Assembly (NCBI RefSeq): GCF_001975705.1
Contig: NZ_CP015093.1
Span: forward strand, 1,178,001-1,242,000
Length of the DNA: 64,000 bases
Source: Salipiger abyssi
GTDB lineage: Bacteria > Pseudomonadota > Alphaproteobacteria > Rhodobacterales > Rhodobacteraceae
Direction of reading: 5' to 3'
Shown: piece by piece, positions 27,035 to 36,659 of the stretch
Layout: each line of letters begins with the position of its first letter
Position numbering within the stretch: the first letter of the stretch is position 1
The notes under the pieces: generated by a model
The model's database searches: none
Told to the model about the DNA's origin: nothing
Seen by the model: only the letters and a program-made list of their open reading frames with translations
Translations under genes and position numbers: made by a program

Positions 27035-27865
27035 TCAGCCCATTTGCGTGGCGCGCCGCGTCAGCCAGAGCCGCCGGGCAAAGGCCAGCCCGAAAAGCGC
27101 CGTCAGGATCAGCACGATGGTGGGCGCGGGCGCGCTGTCGAGGAACACGCTCAGATAGGTGCCGCTCAGCATCGAGACCAGGCAGGCGAAGCAGGCGACC
27201 ACCAGCATGTGGCCGAAGCTGCGGGTCACCAGAAACCCGATGGCCCCCGGCGCGATCAGCAGCCCGACCGCCAGGATCAGCCCGGTCGCCGTCAGCGTCG
27301 CGACGATGGTCAGCGACAAGAGCGCCAGCAGCCCGTAATGCAGCAGCCCCACCGGCAGGCCCGAGACCCGCGCCTGCGCCGGATCGAAGGCGTGCAGCAG
27401 CAGATCCTTCCAGCTCAGCAGCAGCGCCGCGGTGACGAAGAGCGAGATGATACCGGCGGTCCAGAGATCCTGCGCGCCCACCCCCAGCATATTGCCGAAA
27501 AGGATGTGGTCGAGATGCATGGCGGTGTCGATCTGGGTGTAGATGACGATGCCGAGCCCGAACATGCCGGAAAACACGATGCCCATCACCGTATCCTGCT
27601 TGACCCGGCTGTTGCGCGACAGGAACCCGGTGGCGAGCGCCGTGAACATGCCCGCCGCAAAGGCGCCCAGCACCAGCGGCAGCCCGGCCACATAGGCCAG
27701 CACCACGCCGGGCAGGATGGCATGGCTCACCGCGTCGCCCATCAGCGCCCAGCCCTTGAGCACCAGAAAGCACGACAGCAGCGCCGTCGGGATCGCCACG
27801 ATGGCGCAGATCAGGAAGGCGTTCTGCATGAAGGCGAACTGGAAGGGCATCAGAAGCTCGCTCAT
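27035..27865 (-). CDS. sitD: Manganese/iron ABC transporter permease SitD
   Basis: A 276-residue ABC-3 family permease with about eight hydrophobic segments. GWALMGDAVSHAILPGVVLAY is the conserved block of zinc/manganese permeases, and AVGLLIAPGAIGFLVT is the second. It overlaps sitC by four bases and is the last gene of sitABCD. The paired permease suggests a heterodimeric channel. Confidence 0.9.
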   Translation of the reverse strand: MSELLMPFQFAFMQNAFLICAIVAIPTALLSCFLVLKGWALMGDAVSHAILPGVVLAYVAGLPLVLGAFAAGMFTALATGFLSRNSRVKQDTVMGIVFSGMFGLGIVIYTQIDTAMHLDHILFGNMLGVGAQDLWTAGIISLFVTAALLLSWKDLLLHAFDPAQARVSGLPVGLLHYGLLALLSLTIVATLTATGLILAVGLLIAPGAIGFLVTRSFGHMLVVACFACLVSMLSGTYLSVFLDSAPAPTIVLILTALFGLAFARRLWLTRRATQMG

Positions 27866-28722
27866 GCCACGTCCTCCCGCAGCGCCTCGGCGGCCCGGCG
27901 TCGCGCCGCCAGCATCCCGTGCCGTGGCGCAAAGACAAAGGCCGCGAGGAAGAGCAGCGTTTGCAGCACCACGATCACCCCGCCGGTCGCGCCGTCGAGG
28001 AAAAAGCTGAGATAAGCGCCGAAAAAGGCGGTCAGCGCGCCGATAGCGACGGAGGTCACGATCAGCCGGGGAAAGCGGTCGCAGAGCAGATAGGCGGTGG
28101 CGCCGGGCGTCACCACCATGGCGACCACCAGAAATGCCCCCACCGTCTGCATCGCCGCCACAACCGAGGCCGAGAGCAGCGTGAAGAACACCGCCTTGAG
28201 CAGCCCGGGCCGCAGCCCGATGCTCTGCGCGTGCGCCTCGTCGAAGAACACCGCCATCAGGTCGCGCCACTTGGCCAGCAGCACCATCAGCGACACCACC
28301 CCGATGATCGCCAGTTGCAGCGTGTCCCCCGGCGAGATCGCCAGGATATTGCCCATGGTGATGGTCTGCACCGAGACCGCCATCGGGTTGACCGAGACCA
28401 TGAACAGCCCCAGCCCGAAAAAGCTGGTAAAGATGATGCCGATGATCACGTCGACCTTGAGCCCGGACCGTTCGGACAGCATCAGCATCGCCGCCGCGGC
28501 GAGACCGCCCGAGAGGAACGCGCCCAGCGCAAAGGGCAGGCCCAGCATATAGGCGCCGGCCACCCCGGGCACCACGGAATGCGAAAGCGCGTCGCCGATC
28601 AGCGACCAGCCCTTGAGCATCAGATAGGCGGAGAGAAAGGCGCAGACCGCGCCCACCAGCGCCGAGACCCACATGGCGTTGGACATGTAGCCATAGGCAA
28701 AGGGTTCCAGCAGCACGCTCAC
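27862..28722 (-). CDS. sitC: Manganese/iron ABC transporter permease SitC
   Basis: A 286-residue ABC-3 family permease with [21 protein letters not shown] and [13 protein letters not shown], matching the conserved blocks in SitD. The C-terminus is basic and cytoplasmic. It overlaps sitB and sitD by four bases each. Manganese is the likely main substrate because the divergent regulator is Mur-like. Confidence 0.9.
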   Translation of the reverse strand: MSVLLEPFAYGYMSNAMWVSALVGAVCAFLSAYLMLKGWSLIGDALSHSVVPGVAGAYMLGLPFALGAFLSGGLAAAAMLMLSERSGLKVDVIIGIIFTSFFGLGLFMVSVNPMAVSVQTITMGNILAISPGDTLQLAIIGVVSLMVLLAKWRDLMAVFFDEAHAQSIGLRPGLLKAVFFTLLSASVVAAMQTVGAFLVVAMVVTPGATAYLLCDRFPRLIVTSVAIGALTAFFGAYLSFFLDGATGGVIVVLQTLLFLAAFVFAPRHGMLAARRRAAEALREDVA

Positions 28723-29636
28723 TGCTCCTCTCCCCGCACGCGGGTCTCGTCGCCATATTGCACCAGCGGGCGCTCGTCATCGGTGAGGATCGTAACGTGC
28801 CGCGCATCGTCGTCCTCGTGCAGATCGCCACCGCCCAGGGTGAAATGCCGCAACACCCCGCCAAAGGCGCGTTCGAGGTTCTCGCGGTTGAACACCCGCG
28901 CGGTCGGGCCGTGGTCGAGCACCGTGCCCTTTACCAGAACCGTGCGGTCGCAGAACTCCGGCACCGAACCGAGATTGTGGGTCGAGACCAGCATCACCCG
29001 CCCCTCCTCGCGCAGCTCGCGCAACAGCGCGATGATCTGCTCCTCGGTGGTCACGTCGACGCCGGTAAAGGGCTCGTCGAGCAGGATGATCTGCCCGTCC
29101 TGCGCCAGCGCCCGCGCCAGGAAGACGCGCTTTTTCTGACCGCCCGACAGCTCGCCGATCTGGCGGTGACGGAACTCCAGCATATTGACCCGGCGCAGCG
29201 CGGTCTCGACGGCGTCGCGGTCGGTCCGGCTGGGGCGGCGCAGAAAGCCCATATGGCCGTAGCGCCCCATCATCACCACATCCTCGACCAGCACCGGAAA
29301 GGACCAGTCGACCTCTTCGGCCTGCGGCACATAGGCGACGAGGTTGCGCTTCAGCGCCTGTTTGACGGTGTGGCCCAGCAGCCGGATCTCGCCCTGCGCG
29401 ACGGGCACAAACCCCATGATCGCCTTGAAGAGCGTCGATTTCCCGGCGCCGTTCACCCCTACCAGCGCGGTCACGCTGCCGCGCGGCACCGCAAAGCTGG
29501 CGCGGCGCAGCGCGGTGTGGCCGTTGCGGTAGGTCACCGTCACGTCGCGGGCCCATAGCCCCTCGTCCGGCGCCTGCGCAGGCTCGGCGGGATCGGATCG
29601 CTGGATCATCTCTGGCATCCTTCCGGCAAGGGTCAT
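28719..29636 (-). CDS. sitB: Manganese/iron ABC transporter ATPase SitB
   Basis: A 305-residue ATPase with Walker [11 protein letters not shown]-loop [13 protein letters not shown] (typical of metal transporters), signature LSGGQKKRV and Walker [13 protein letters not shown] short acidic C-terminal tail (HEDDDARH) may be metal-responsive, but that is speculation. It starts seven bases after the sitA stop; in-frame ATG codons at 29618 and 29609 are alternative starts. Confidence 0.9.
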   Translation of the reverse strand: MTLAGRMPEMIQRSDPAEPAQAPDEGLWARDVTVTYRNGHTALRRASFAVPRGSVTALVGVNGAGKSTLFKAIMGFVPVAQGEIRLLGHTVKQALKRNLVAYVPQAEEVDWSFPVLVEDVVMMGRYGHMGFLRRPSRTDRDAVETALRRVNMLEFRHRQIGELSGGQKKRVFLARALAQDGQIILLDEPFTGVDVTTEEQIIALLRELREEGRVMLVSTHNLGSVPEFCDRTVLVKGTVLDHGPTARVFNRENLERAFGGVLRHFTLGGGDLHEDDDARHVTILTDDERPLVQYGDETRVRGEEQ

Positions 29637-29643
29637 GGCGCGC

Positions 29644-30546
29644 TCACTCGCCGGTTCCGGTCAGGCCGCGCGCGATGGTCTCGGAGGTCACCCGCAGCAG
29701 GTCGAGATAGCTGGGCACCGGGCCGCCGGGCTCCGACAGGGAGTCGACATAGAGCACCCCGCCATAGGCTGCACCGGTCTCGCGGGCGACCTGCTCGGCG
29801 GGCGCCGTATTGACCGTGCTTTCGCAGAAAACCGCCGGAATGTCATGCGCCTCGACGCTGTCGATCACGGTCTGCACCTGCCGGGGCGTGCCCATCTGGT
29901 CGGCGTTCATCGGCCAGAGGTAAAGCTCCTGCATGCCGAAATCCCGCGCCAGATAGCTAAAGGCGCCCTCGCAGGTCACCAGCCAGCGCTGCGGCTCGGG
30001 GATCTGTGCGATCTCGTCGCGTAGCGGCTCCAGCGTGTCGCGCAGGGCCTGTTTGTAGTCCTCGGCGTTCTGCGCGTAGGTCGCGGCATTCTCCGGATCG
30101 TGCTCGGCAAAGGCAGCCGCGATATTGTCGATATAGATCAGCGCATTATCCAGCCCCATCCAGGCATGCGGGTTGGGCTTGCCCTCATAGCTGCCGGCGC
30201 CGATGGCGATCGGGTCGATGCCCTCGGAAAGCGTCACCGAGGGGATATCGCCGAGATTGTCGAGAAACTGCGCGAACCAGAGCTCCAGATTGAGCCCATT
30301 CCACAGGATCAGATCGGCGCCATGGGCGCGGAACAGATCGCGCGGCGTCGGCTCGTAGCCGTGGATCTCGGCCCCCGGCTTGGTGATCGAAACCACCTCC
30401 GCCGCGTCGCCCGCCACGTTCTGCGCCATGTCGGCAAGCACGGTGAAGGTGGTCACGACCTTCATCTTCTCCGCCGCCAGTGCAGCCTGCGCGGAGCAAA
30501 GGCCGACAAGGGCGGCGACAGCAAGGCGCTTCGGGATGGTGGGCAT
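29644..30546 (-). CDS. sitA: Manganese/iron-binding periplasmic protein SitA
   Basis: A 300-residue cluster A-I metal-binding protein. The signal peptide ends near AALAAEKM. Expected metal ligands are visible as His in [10 protein letters not shown], His in PNPHAWM, Glu in TCEGAFSYL and Asp in [13 protein letters not shown] 30546 has AAGGAGAG upstream; a longer frame to 30600 would precede the signal sequence. It heads sitABCD and is divergent from mur. Confidence 0.92.
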   Translation of the reverse strand: MPTIPKRLAVAALVGLCSAQAALAAEKMKVVTTFTVLADMAQNVAGDAAEVVSITKPGAEIHGYEPTPRDLFRAHGADLILWNGLNLELWFAQFLDNLGDIPSVTLSEGIDPIAIGAGSYEGKPNPHAWMGLDNALIYIDNIAAAFAEHDPENAATYAQNAEDYKQALRDTLEPLRDEIAQIPEPQRWLVTCEGAFSYLARDFGMQELYLWPMNADQMGTPRQVQTVIDSVEAHDIPAVFCESTVNTAPAEQVARETGAAYGGVLYVDSLSEPGGPVPSYLDLLRVTSETIARGLTGTGE

Positions 30547-30572
30547 GGGCTCTCCTTTCAGAATTGCCTCAT

Positions 30573-30623
30573 GTAAATGCGACCCATTCTCATCTGTCAA
30601 GTACGTAAATGCGACGCAGTCGC
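30573..30623. promoter_or_regulatory. Candidate Mur-binding region between sitA and mur
   Basis: GTAAATGCGAC occurs at 30573-30583 and again at 30605-30615, 32 bp apart (three helical turns). The second copy runs into GCGAC-GCA-GTCGC, an inverted repeat at 30611-30623. Mur proteins of alphaproteobacteria repress sit genes from such intergenic sites. The assignment rests on position and repetition. Confidence 0.5.
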
Positions 30624-30693
30624 AGCTTCAAATTGTTGCAAGCCTCCCCCGCCGACGATACCAAGGGGCTCACTTCACGGATGGGCGGATCGG

Positions 30694-31116
30694 ATGAACG
30701 CGGAAACGACGGAATTTGCCGACGCGCTGCGCGCGGCGGGGCTGCGGGTCACCCAGCAACGCATGAGCGTTCTGTCGATTCTGATGGAGGCGCAGGACCA
30801 TCCCAATGCCGACGAGGTCTTTACCCGCGCCAAGGAGATCGACGGCTCGGTCTCCTTCGCCACGGTCTACCGCACGCTCGCGGCGCTGGAAGAGGCCGGG
30901 CTGATCCGGCGGCTGAGCTTCGAGAACGAGCCGGCGCGGTTCGAGATCATGCCGGTTTCCGAGCACGACCACATGGTCGATATCGACACCGGCGAGGTGA
31001 TCGAGATCGACAGCGCAGAGATCAACCGGCTGCGTCAGGAGCTGGTGGCGCGGCTGGGCTACGAGATCGTCCACCAGCACACGCTGATCCGCGCCCGCAA
31101 GAAGCCGGTGAGCTGA
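30694..31116 (+). CDS. mur: Fur-family regulator Mur (manganese uptake regulator)
   Basis: A 140-residue Fur-superfamily protein: [41 protein letters not shown], then [12 protein letters not shown] (His 91 and His 93). It lacks the CxxC zinc pairs of many Fur proteins, as is usual for Mur/alphaproteobacterial Fur. Together with divergent sitABCD this supports manganese-dependent repression. ATG 30694 fits the usual Fur start. cobQ follows after 20 bases and may be cotranscribed. Confidence 0.88.
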   Translation: MNAETTEFADALRAAGLRVTQQRMSVLSILMEAQDHPNADEVFTRAKEIDGSVSFATVYRTLAALEEAGLIRRLSFENEPARFEIMPVSEHDHMVDIDTGEVIEIDSAEINRLRQELVARLGYEIVHQHTLIRARKKPVS

Positions 31117-31136
31117 GCCGCGGCGGAGGGCATGCC

Positions 31137-32579
31137 ATGACCGCGCTGATGATTCAGGGCACCGGCTCGAACGTGGGAAAGTCGATGCTGGTGGCCGGGC
31201 TCTGCCGCGCGGCACGGCGGCGCGGGCTGTCGGTGGCGCCGTTCAAGCCGCAGAACATGTCCAACAACGCCGCCGTCACCGCCGATGGCGGCGAGATCGG
31301 TCGCGCCCAGGCCTTGCAGGCGCTGGCCTGCGAGCTGCCGCCGCACACGGATATGAACCCGGTGCTGCTGAAACCCGAAACCGATACCGGCGCGCAGGTC
31401 GTGGTGCAGGGCAAACGCCTGACCTCGACCCGGGCGCGCGACTATCCGCACCTGAAACCGCGTCTGATGGCGGCGGTGCAGGAGAGCTTTGCCCGGCTGC
31501 GCGCCGCCCATGATCTGGTGATCGTCGAGGGCGCCGGCAGCCCCGCCGAGGTCAATCTGCGCCGCAATGATATCGCCAATATGGGCTTTGCCTGCGCCGC
31601 GGATGTGCCGGTGGTGCTGGCCGGCGATATCGACCGGGGCGGTGTGATCGCGCAAATCGTGGGCACGCAGGCGGTACTCTCCGAGGAAGATAACGCGATG
31701 ATCGCCGGGTTCCTGATCAACCGGTTCCGGGGCGATCCCAGCCTCTTTGACGACGGTTATGCGCTGATCGCCGACCGCACCGGCTGGCCCGGCTTCGGCG
31801 TGCTGCCATGGTTTCCCGATGCCTGGAAACTGCCCGCCGAGGACGCGCTCGACATCGGCGCGCCGGAGCGCAGCGGCGGGCTGCATGTGGTCTGCCTCGC
31901 CCTGTCGCGGATCGCGAATTTCGACGATCTCGACCCGCTGGCGCAGGAAGAGGGCGTTAGGCTCACCATGCTCGGCCCGGGCCGCGCGATCCCGGGCGAT
32001 GCGGATGTGGTGATCCTGCCCGGCAGCAAATCCACCCGGGGCGATCTGGCGTTTCTGCGCGCGCAGGGCTGGGATGTGGACCTTGCGGCGCATATCCGGC
32101 GCGGCGGTCATGCGCTGGGGATCTGCGGCGGCTATCAGATGCTCGGGCGCAGCGTTGCCGATCCCGACGGGATCGAAGGCGCGCCGGGCACCGATCCCGG
32201 GCTCGGCCTGCTGGAGATCGACACGGTGATGACCGGCGACAAGCGGCTGACGGAAACCCGGGCGGTGCATGCCGCCACCGGTACAGGGTTTCACGGCTAC
32301 GAGATTCATATCGGTCGCAGCGACGGGCCGGACCGGGCGCGGCCCTTTGCCACGGTCGGGCCCCGCCCCGAAGGCGCCGTCAGCGCGAACGGGCGGGTCT
32401 GCGGCAGCTACCTGCACGGCATGTTCCGCGACGACGCGTTCCGCGCCGCCTGGCTGGCCGGGTTCGGCGTGCAGGCGGCGGGGCGCTATGACGCGAGCGT
32501 CGAGACGGTGCTCGACGCGCTTGCCCGCCACATGGAAACCCATCTCGATATCGGCGGGCTGCTCGGGCTCGCGCGCTGA
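31137..32579 (+). CDS. cobQ: Cobyric acid synthase CobQ
   Basis: A 480-residue amidotransferase of the adenosylcobalamin pathway, which amidates four carboxyl groups of adenosylcobyrinic acid a,c-diamide using glutamine and ATP. The P-loop-like start is [18 protein letters not shown], followed by [10 protein letters not shown], a CobQ signature. The C-terminal glutaminase has the nucleophile Cys in [11 protein letters not shown] and His in SYLHGMF. ATG 31137 follows GGAGG. No cobalamin riboswitch or other cob gene is adjacent; linkage to mur is noteworthy only as gene order. Confidence 0.93.
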   Translation: MTALMIQGTGSNVGKSMLVAGLCRAARRRGLSVAPFKPQNMSNNAAVTADGGEIGRAQALQALACELPPHTDMNPVLLKPETDTGAQVVVQGKRLTSTRARDYPHLKPRLMAAVQESFARLRAAHDLVIVEGAGSPAEVNLRRNDIANMGFACAADVPVVLAGDIDRGGVIAQIVGTQAVLSEEDNAMIAGFLINRFRGDPSLFDDGYALIADRTGWPGFGVLPWFPDAWKLPAEDALDIGAPERSGGLHVVCLALSRIANFDDLDPLAQEEGVRLTMLGPGRAIPGDADVVILPGSKSTRGDLAFLRAQGWDVDLAAHIRRGGHALGICGGYQMLGRSVADPDGIEGAPGTDPGLGLLEIDTVMTGDKRLTETRAVHAATGTGFHGYEIHIGRSDGPDRARPFATVGPRPEGAVSANGRVCGSYLHGMFRDDAFRAAWLAGFGVQAAGRYDASVETVLDALARHMETHLDIGGLLGLAR

Positions 32580-32629
32580 GTCGTTACGGTCCCGTTGCGC
32601 AGAGAGCAGTAGGCTGGAAACCCGCCCTA

Positions 32630-32649
32630 CGCCGCCTAATCAGGCGGCG
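32630..32649. terminator. Bidirectional terminator-like hairpin between cobQ and the DUF2218 gene
   Basis: CGCCGCCT-AATC-AGGCGGCG forms an 8-bp perfect stem with a 4-base loop, 50 bp after cobQ, and overlaps the end of the convergent DUF2218 gene. It could serve both transcripts. No T-run is present. Confidence 0.45.
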
Positions 32650-32930
32650 CTCCAAGCCATTTTCTCGAACCCCTCGCGGAAAGCGAAACGCTCCAGATGC
32701 TTGTCGATGATGCCACGGGCGCGCTCCAGCCCTTCATCGCTCTCGGCACTGATCTCGGCCCGCAGCGCCTCGCCGGAAGCGCTCAGTGTCGCCGGCCCGG
32801 TGGGCAACGCCATGCGGGCCGAGGTTTCATCATACTCCACGTCGATCTTGTGGGCGAAATGCTTGCAGAGCTGCTGAAGGTATTTCGATGCGTTGGACGT
32901 CTGGAAAGTGCCGGTCTCGTGCAGGGGCAT
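32640..32930 (-). CDS. DUF2218 domain-containing protein
   Basis: A 96-residue protein starting MPLHETGTFQTSNASKYLQQ, with KHFAHKIDVEYD and LERFAFREGF; this is the DUF2218 pattern. No catalytic residues or signal peptide are evident. Such proteins often accompany siderophore-related genes, and here it is divergent from a ferric-siderophore ABC transporter, 137 bp away. An intracellular iron-related role is inference only. Confidence 0.8.
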   Translation of the reverse strand: MPLHETGTFQTSNASKYLQQLCKHFAHKIDVEYDETSARMALPTGPATLSASGEALRAEISAESDEGLERARGIIDKHLERFAFREGFEKMAWSAA

Positions 32931-33067
32931 GGCTGCGCTCCAAAAGTTGATTGTTTATGTCAGATTATGCATTGCGGCGCAGAAGCACAATCCTGTATCC
33001 AGCTCACATCCTTGCGAAGCCGGCGACCCGCCATGCCACGCGCCCATTTCCGACCGGGATCTTACAG

Positions 33068-33967
33068 ATGCGTACCCTCCTGATCGCGGGGCTGCTGGCC
33101 TGCGCCACTGCCGCCTCCGCCGACACCGTCAGTGTCGAAACCGCCACCGGAACCGCCGAGGTGCCCGCCTCCCCCGAGACCGTCGCCGTGTTCGACGTTG
33201 CCGCCATCGACACGATCTCGGCGCTCGGTCAGCCGATCGCCGGGGTGCCGCAGCCGCTCTATATGGACCGGCTGGAGGCCGCGACCGAGGGCGCGGAGCC
33301 CGTCGGCACCCTGTTCGAGCCGGATTTCGAGACGCTGGCGGTGATGCAGCCCGACCTGATCGTCGTGGGTGGGCGCTCCTCCGCCCAGGCCGAGGCGCTG
33401 GGGCAGATCGCGCCGGTGATCGACATGACGATCTGGGGCGACGGCATGGTCGAACAGGCGAAGGCCCGCATCGATGCCTATGGCGAGATCTTCGGGCGGC
33501 AGGACGCCGCCACCGAACTCAGCGCCGCGCTCGACGACAAGCTCGCCGAGGCGCGCGAGACCGTCGCCGGCAAGGGCAATGCGCTGATCCTGCTGACCAA
33601 TGGCGGCAAGATCTCGGCCTTTGGCGCCGACAGCCGGTTTGGCTGGCTGCATGGCGCGCTGGATCTGCCCGAGGCGCATCCGGGGCTCAGCTCTGAATCG
33701 CACGGTCAGGCGGTCTCCTTCGAGTTCCTCGCCGAGACCGATCCCGACTGGCTGCTGGTGATCGACCGCGGCGCCGCCATCGGCGCCGAGGGCGAAGCCG
33801 CCGCCGCGACGCTCGACAACCCGCTTGTCGCCCGCACCAAGGCGGCGCAGCAGGGCCATATCGTCTATCTCGACGCGGCACCGCTCTATATCGCCGGCGG
33901 CGGGGCGGGCGCGATGATGCACACGCTCGACGAAATCGTCGCCGCCTTCACCCCGGACGAAGGCTGA
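33068..33967 (+). CDS. Ferric siderophore ABC transporter substrate-binding protein (FatB/CeuE type)
   Basis: A 299-residue periplasmic protein of the FepB/FatB family with a Sec signal (cleavage after ASA, about residue 18). PETVAVFDVAAIDTISALG and FEPDFETLAVMQPDLIVVGGRSS are typical, as is TNGGKISAFGADSRFGWLH. No lipobox Cys is visible, so it is soluble in the periplasm. It heads an operon with two permeases and an ATPase. The closest named class is catecholate/vibriobactin-type uptake (FatB, CeuE, YclQ). The 137-bp region before it is AT-richer and probably holds iron-responsive promoters, but no clear box was found. Confidence 0.88.
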   Translation: MRTLLIAGLLACATAASADTVSVETATGTAEVPASPETVAVFDVAAIDTISALGQPIAGVPQPLYMDRLEAATEGAEPVGTLFEPDFETLAVMQPDLIVVGGRSSAQAEALGQIAPVIDMTIWGDGMVEQAKARIDAYGEIFGRQDAATELSAALDDKLAEARETVAGKGNALILLTNGGKISAFGADSRFGWLHGALDLPEAHPGLSSESHGQAVSFEFLAETDPDWLLVIDRGAAIGAEGEAAAATLDNPLVARTKAAQQGHIVYLDAAPLYIAGGGAGAMMHTLDEIVAAFTPDEG

Positions 33968-33973
33968 CGCCCT

Positions 33974-34909
33974 TTGCGCCGCTGGCTCTTCCCCCTTGCC
34001 GCGCTTGCCGGCCTCATCGCGCTCAGCCTGTCGCTGGGCGCGGCGAGTTTTGGCGAGGACGCGGGCTGGCTGCTGATGGTGAGCCGCCTGCCCCGCACCG
34101 CAGCGGCGCTGCTGGCGGGCGCCGGGCTGGCGCTGGCCGGGGTGGTGGTGCAGCAGGTGGTGCAGAACCGGCTGGTCGAGCCCTCGCTCACCGGCGCACC
34201 CGAGGCGGCGATGCTGGGGCTGCTGGCGGTGACGCTGCTGGCGCCGGGCCTTGCGGTGGCGGGCAAGATGCTGATCGCCGCCGGCTGCGCGCTGGCCGGC
34301 ATGGCGGGCTATCTGGCGCTGGCCGCGCGGCTGCCGCGCGAAGACCCGATGCTGCTGCCCATCGTCGGCATGGTCTATGGCGGCATTCTCGGCGCCATCG
34401 GCGTCTGGGCCGCGTGGTCCGCCGATCTCATGCAATATCTCGGTGCCTGGCGGCTGGGCGAGTTCTCCGGCGTGATGCAGGGGCGCTATGAATGGCTCTG
34501 GGCCATCGCGGCGCTGGCCGGGCTGCTCTATGTCATCGCCGACCGCATCACCATTCTGGGGCTGGGCGAGGCGCAGGCCCGCAGCCTCGGGCTCGACTAC
34601 GCGCAGACCCGCGCGCTGGGGCTGGTGGTGGTCTCGGTGATCACCGCGCTGGTGCTGGTCACCGTCGGCGCCTTTCCCTTTGTCGGGCTCGTGGCCCCCA
34701 ACCTCGTGGCGCGCTGGCGCGGCGACAATTTGCGCGCCAACCTGCCGCTGATCGCTTTGGGCGGCGGCGCGCTGCTGCTCGCCGCCGATGTCATCGGGCG
34801 GCTGATCCGCTACCCGTTCGAGATCCCCGCCGCCACCGTGATCGCGGTGTTCGGTGCCGGCGTCTTCCTCTGGCTGCTGCATGCCGCCCCGGGGCGCCGG
34901 CATGGCTGA
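33974..34909 (+). CDS. Iron-siderophore ABC transporter permease (FatD/CeuB type)
   Basis: A 311-residue FecCD-family permease with about nine helices and conserved RLPRTAAALLAGAGLALAG and FVGLVAPNLVARWRG. The start is TTG at 33974, six bases after the preceding stop; MRRWLFPLAAL is a normal N-terminus and no closer ATG exists. The 3' end overlaps the next permease by eight bases. Confidence 0.88.
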   Translation: MRRWLFPLAALAGLIALSLSLGAASFGEDAGWLLMVSRLPRTAAALLAGAGLALAGVVVQQVVQNRLVEPSLTGAPEAAMLGLLAVTLLAPGLAVAGKMLIAAGCALAGMAGYLALAARLPREDPMLLPIVGMVYGGILGAIGVWAAWSADLMQYLGAWRLGEFSGVMQGRYEWLWAIAALAGLLYVIADRITILGLGEAQARSLGLDYAQTRALGLVVVSVITALVLVTVGAFPFVGLVAPNLVARWRGDNLRANLPLIALGGGALLLAADVIGRLIRYPFEIPAATVIAVFGAGVFLWLLHAAPGRRHG

Positions 34910-35846
34910 GCGGCGCGTACTCTGGCTGGCGCTGGCGCTGCTGGCGCTCTGCGCCGCGTTCCTCGCCTGGCAATTGCGGGCGCCGATGGGCTTCATCCTC
35001 GGGCTGCGCGCCGCCAAGCTCGGCGCGCTAGTCTGCGTCGGGGCCGCCACCGGAGCCGCCACGATCCTGTTCCAGACCGTCGCCTCGAACCGGCTGCTGA
35101 CGCCGGGGCTCGTGGGGTTCGACGCGCTGTTCATCCTGCTGCAAACGCTGCTGGTGCTGGCGCTTGGCGGCGTCGGGCTGGCGCAACTGCCCGCCAGCCT
35201 GCGTTTCGGCATGGAGGTGATCGCGCTCGCCGCCGCCTCCACCGCGCTTTTCGGCCTGCTGCTGCGCCGCGACGCGCGCGACGTGACGCGAATGATCCTG
35301 ACCGGCATCATCCTTGGCGTGATGCTGCGCGGGCTGGCCGAGATGGTGCAGCGGCTGATGGACCCGTCGGATTTCGCGGTGGTCCAGCAGGCGATGTTCG
35401 CGAGCTTCGGGCGGGTCGAGCCGCAGCAGCTCGCGGTCTCCGCCGTGGTGCTGCTTGCCGCGCTGGCCGCCGCGCTGCGCATGGCGCCGGCGCTCGACGT
35501 GGCAGCGCTCGGGCGCAGCACCGCGCGCGGGCTCGGGCTCGATCACGACCGGCTGGTGCTGGTGACGCTGTTGCTCATGGCGGCGATGGTGTCGGTCTCG
35601 ACCGCGCTGGTGGGGCCGATCACCTTTCTCGGCCTGCTCACCGCCTCGCTCGCCCGCCAGCTCACCGGCAGTCACCGCCACGCGATCCTGCTGCCCGCCG
35701 CCGCGATGATCGGCGCGCTGATCCTCGTCGCGGGGCAATTCGTCTTCGAGCGGCTCATGGGCAGCCAGTCGGCGCTGGCGGTGATCGTCGAGCTCTTTGG
35801 CGGGCTGCTCTTCCTCGCCCTCGTCCTGAAACGGAGACGCCGATGA
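34902..35846 (+). CDS. Iron-siderophore ABC transporter permease (FatC/CeuC type)
   Basis: A 314-residue FecCD-family permease, partner of the preceding gene. Conserved blocks are TILFQTVASNRLLTPGLVGFD and GPITFLGLLTASLARQL. ATG 34902 lies within the previous gene's last codons and gives MAERRVLWLAL. It overlaps the ATPase gene by four bases. Confidence 0.88.
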   Translation: MAERRVLWLALALLALCAAFLAWQLRAPMGFILGLRAAKLGALVCVGAATGAATILFQTVASNRLLTPGLVGFDALFILLQTLLVLALGGVGLAQLPASLRFGMEVIALAAASTALFGLLLRRDARDVTRMILTGIILGVMLRGLAEMVQRLMDPSDFAVVQQAMFASFGRVEPQQLAVSAVVLLAALAAALRMAPALDVAALGRSTARGLGLDHDRLVLVTLLLMAAMVSVSTALVGPITFLGLLTASLARQLTGSHRHAILLPAAAMIGALILVAGQFVFERLMGSQSALAVIVELFGGLLFLALVLKRRRR

Positions 35847-36598
35847 TCGAGATCGCCGATCTGCACTATTCCGCGGGCCACACCCCGATCCTGCACGGCA
35901 TCACCACCACGCTGGAGCGCGGCGGGATCACCGCGCTGATCGGGCCGAACGGCGCCGGGAAATCGACGCTGCTGCACTGCATCTCGGGGCTGGAAAAACC
36001 GTCCTCGGGCAGCGTCCGCATCGACGGCATCGACCCGTTCACCGTGCCGCACCGGCAGCGCGCCAGGACGGTCGCGCTGCTGCAACAATCGCCGGCGCTG
36101 GTCAGCCGGCTGACGGTGCGCGAGCTGGTGGGCTTTGGACGCTGGCCGCATCACCAGGGCCGCCCCGGGCCGGAGGACGCCGCCCAGATCGACCGCGCGC
36201 TCACCGCCTTTGCGCTGGACGATCTCGCCGGGCGCAGCATCGACACGCTGTCCGGCGGGCAGCGGCAGCGCGCCTTTATCGCGATGACCTATGCGCAGGA
36301 TACGCCGTGGATGCTGCTCGACGAGCCGCTCAACGCGCTCGACCCGCGCCACGCCCGCGATCTGATGGCGCGGCTGCACGCGCTGTCGCGGGGCGACAAA
36401 CGCAGCATCGTCATCGTGCTGCACGACATCAACGCCGCCGCCGGCTGGGCCGACCATATCGTCGCGATGAAGGACGGGCGCATCCTGGCGCAGGACAGCA
36501 GCGCCGCGCTGCTCACACCGGAAGTGCTGCGCGAGGTGTTCGACACGCCTTTCGACCTGCTGCATCACAAGGGCCGGCCCGTGGTGGTGGCGCGCTGA
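35843..36598 (+). CDS. Iron-siderophore ABC transporter ATPase (FatE/CeuD type)
   Basis: A 251-residue ATPase with Walker A GPNGAGKST, signature LSGGQRQRAF, Walker B MLLDEPLNALD and HDINAAAGWAD after the switch His. It ends the four-gene siderophore transporter and overlaps the permease at ATGA. The organism may take up a siderophore made by others, since no siderophore biosynthesis gene is in the window. Confidence 0.92.
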   Translation: MIEIADLHYSAGHTPILHGITTTLERGGITALIGPNGAGKSTLLHCISGLEKPSSGSVRIDGIDPFTVPHRQRARTVALLQQSPALVSRLTVRELVGFGRWPHHQGRPGPEDAAQIDRALTAFALDDLAGRSIDTLSGGQRQRAFIAMTYAQDTPWMLLDEPLNALDPRHARDLMARLHALSRGDKRSIVIVLHDINAAAGWADHIVAMKDGRILAQDSSAALLTPEVLREVFDTPFDLLHHKGRPVVVAR

Positions 36599-36659
36599 GA
36601 CCCGCGCGCGGCTTGATGGCGTCTTGCACCGCCCCGCGATCCCGTGAACAGTGGCGCCC

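Noticed and set aside
33062..35521. Long minus-strand open frame opposite the siderophore transporter
   Set aside because: Antisense to FecCD permease and binding-protein genes with recognisable motifs; low-complexity His/Gln/Arg product.
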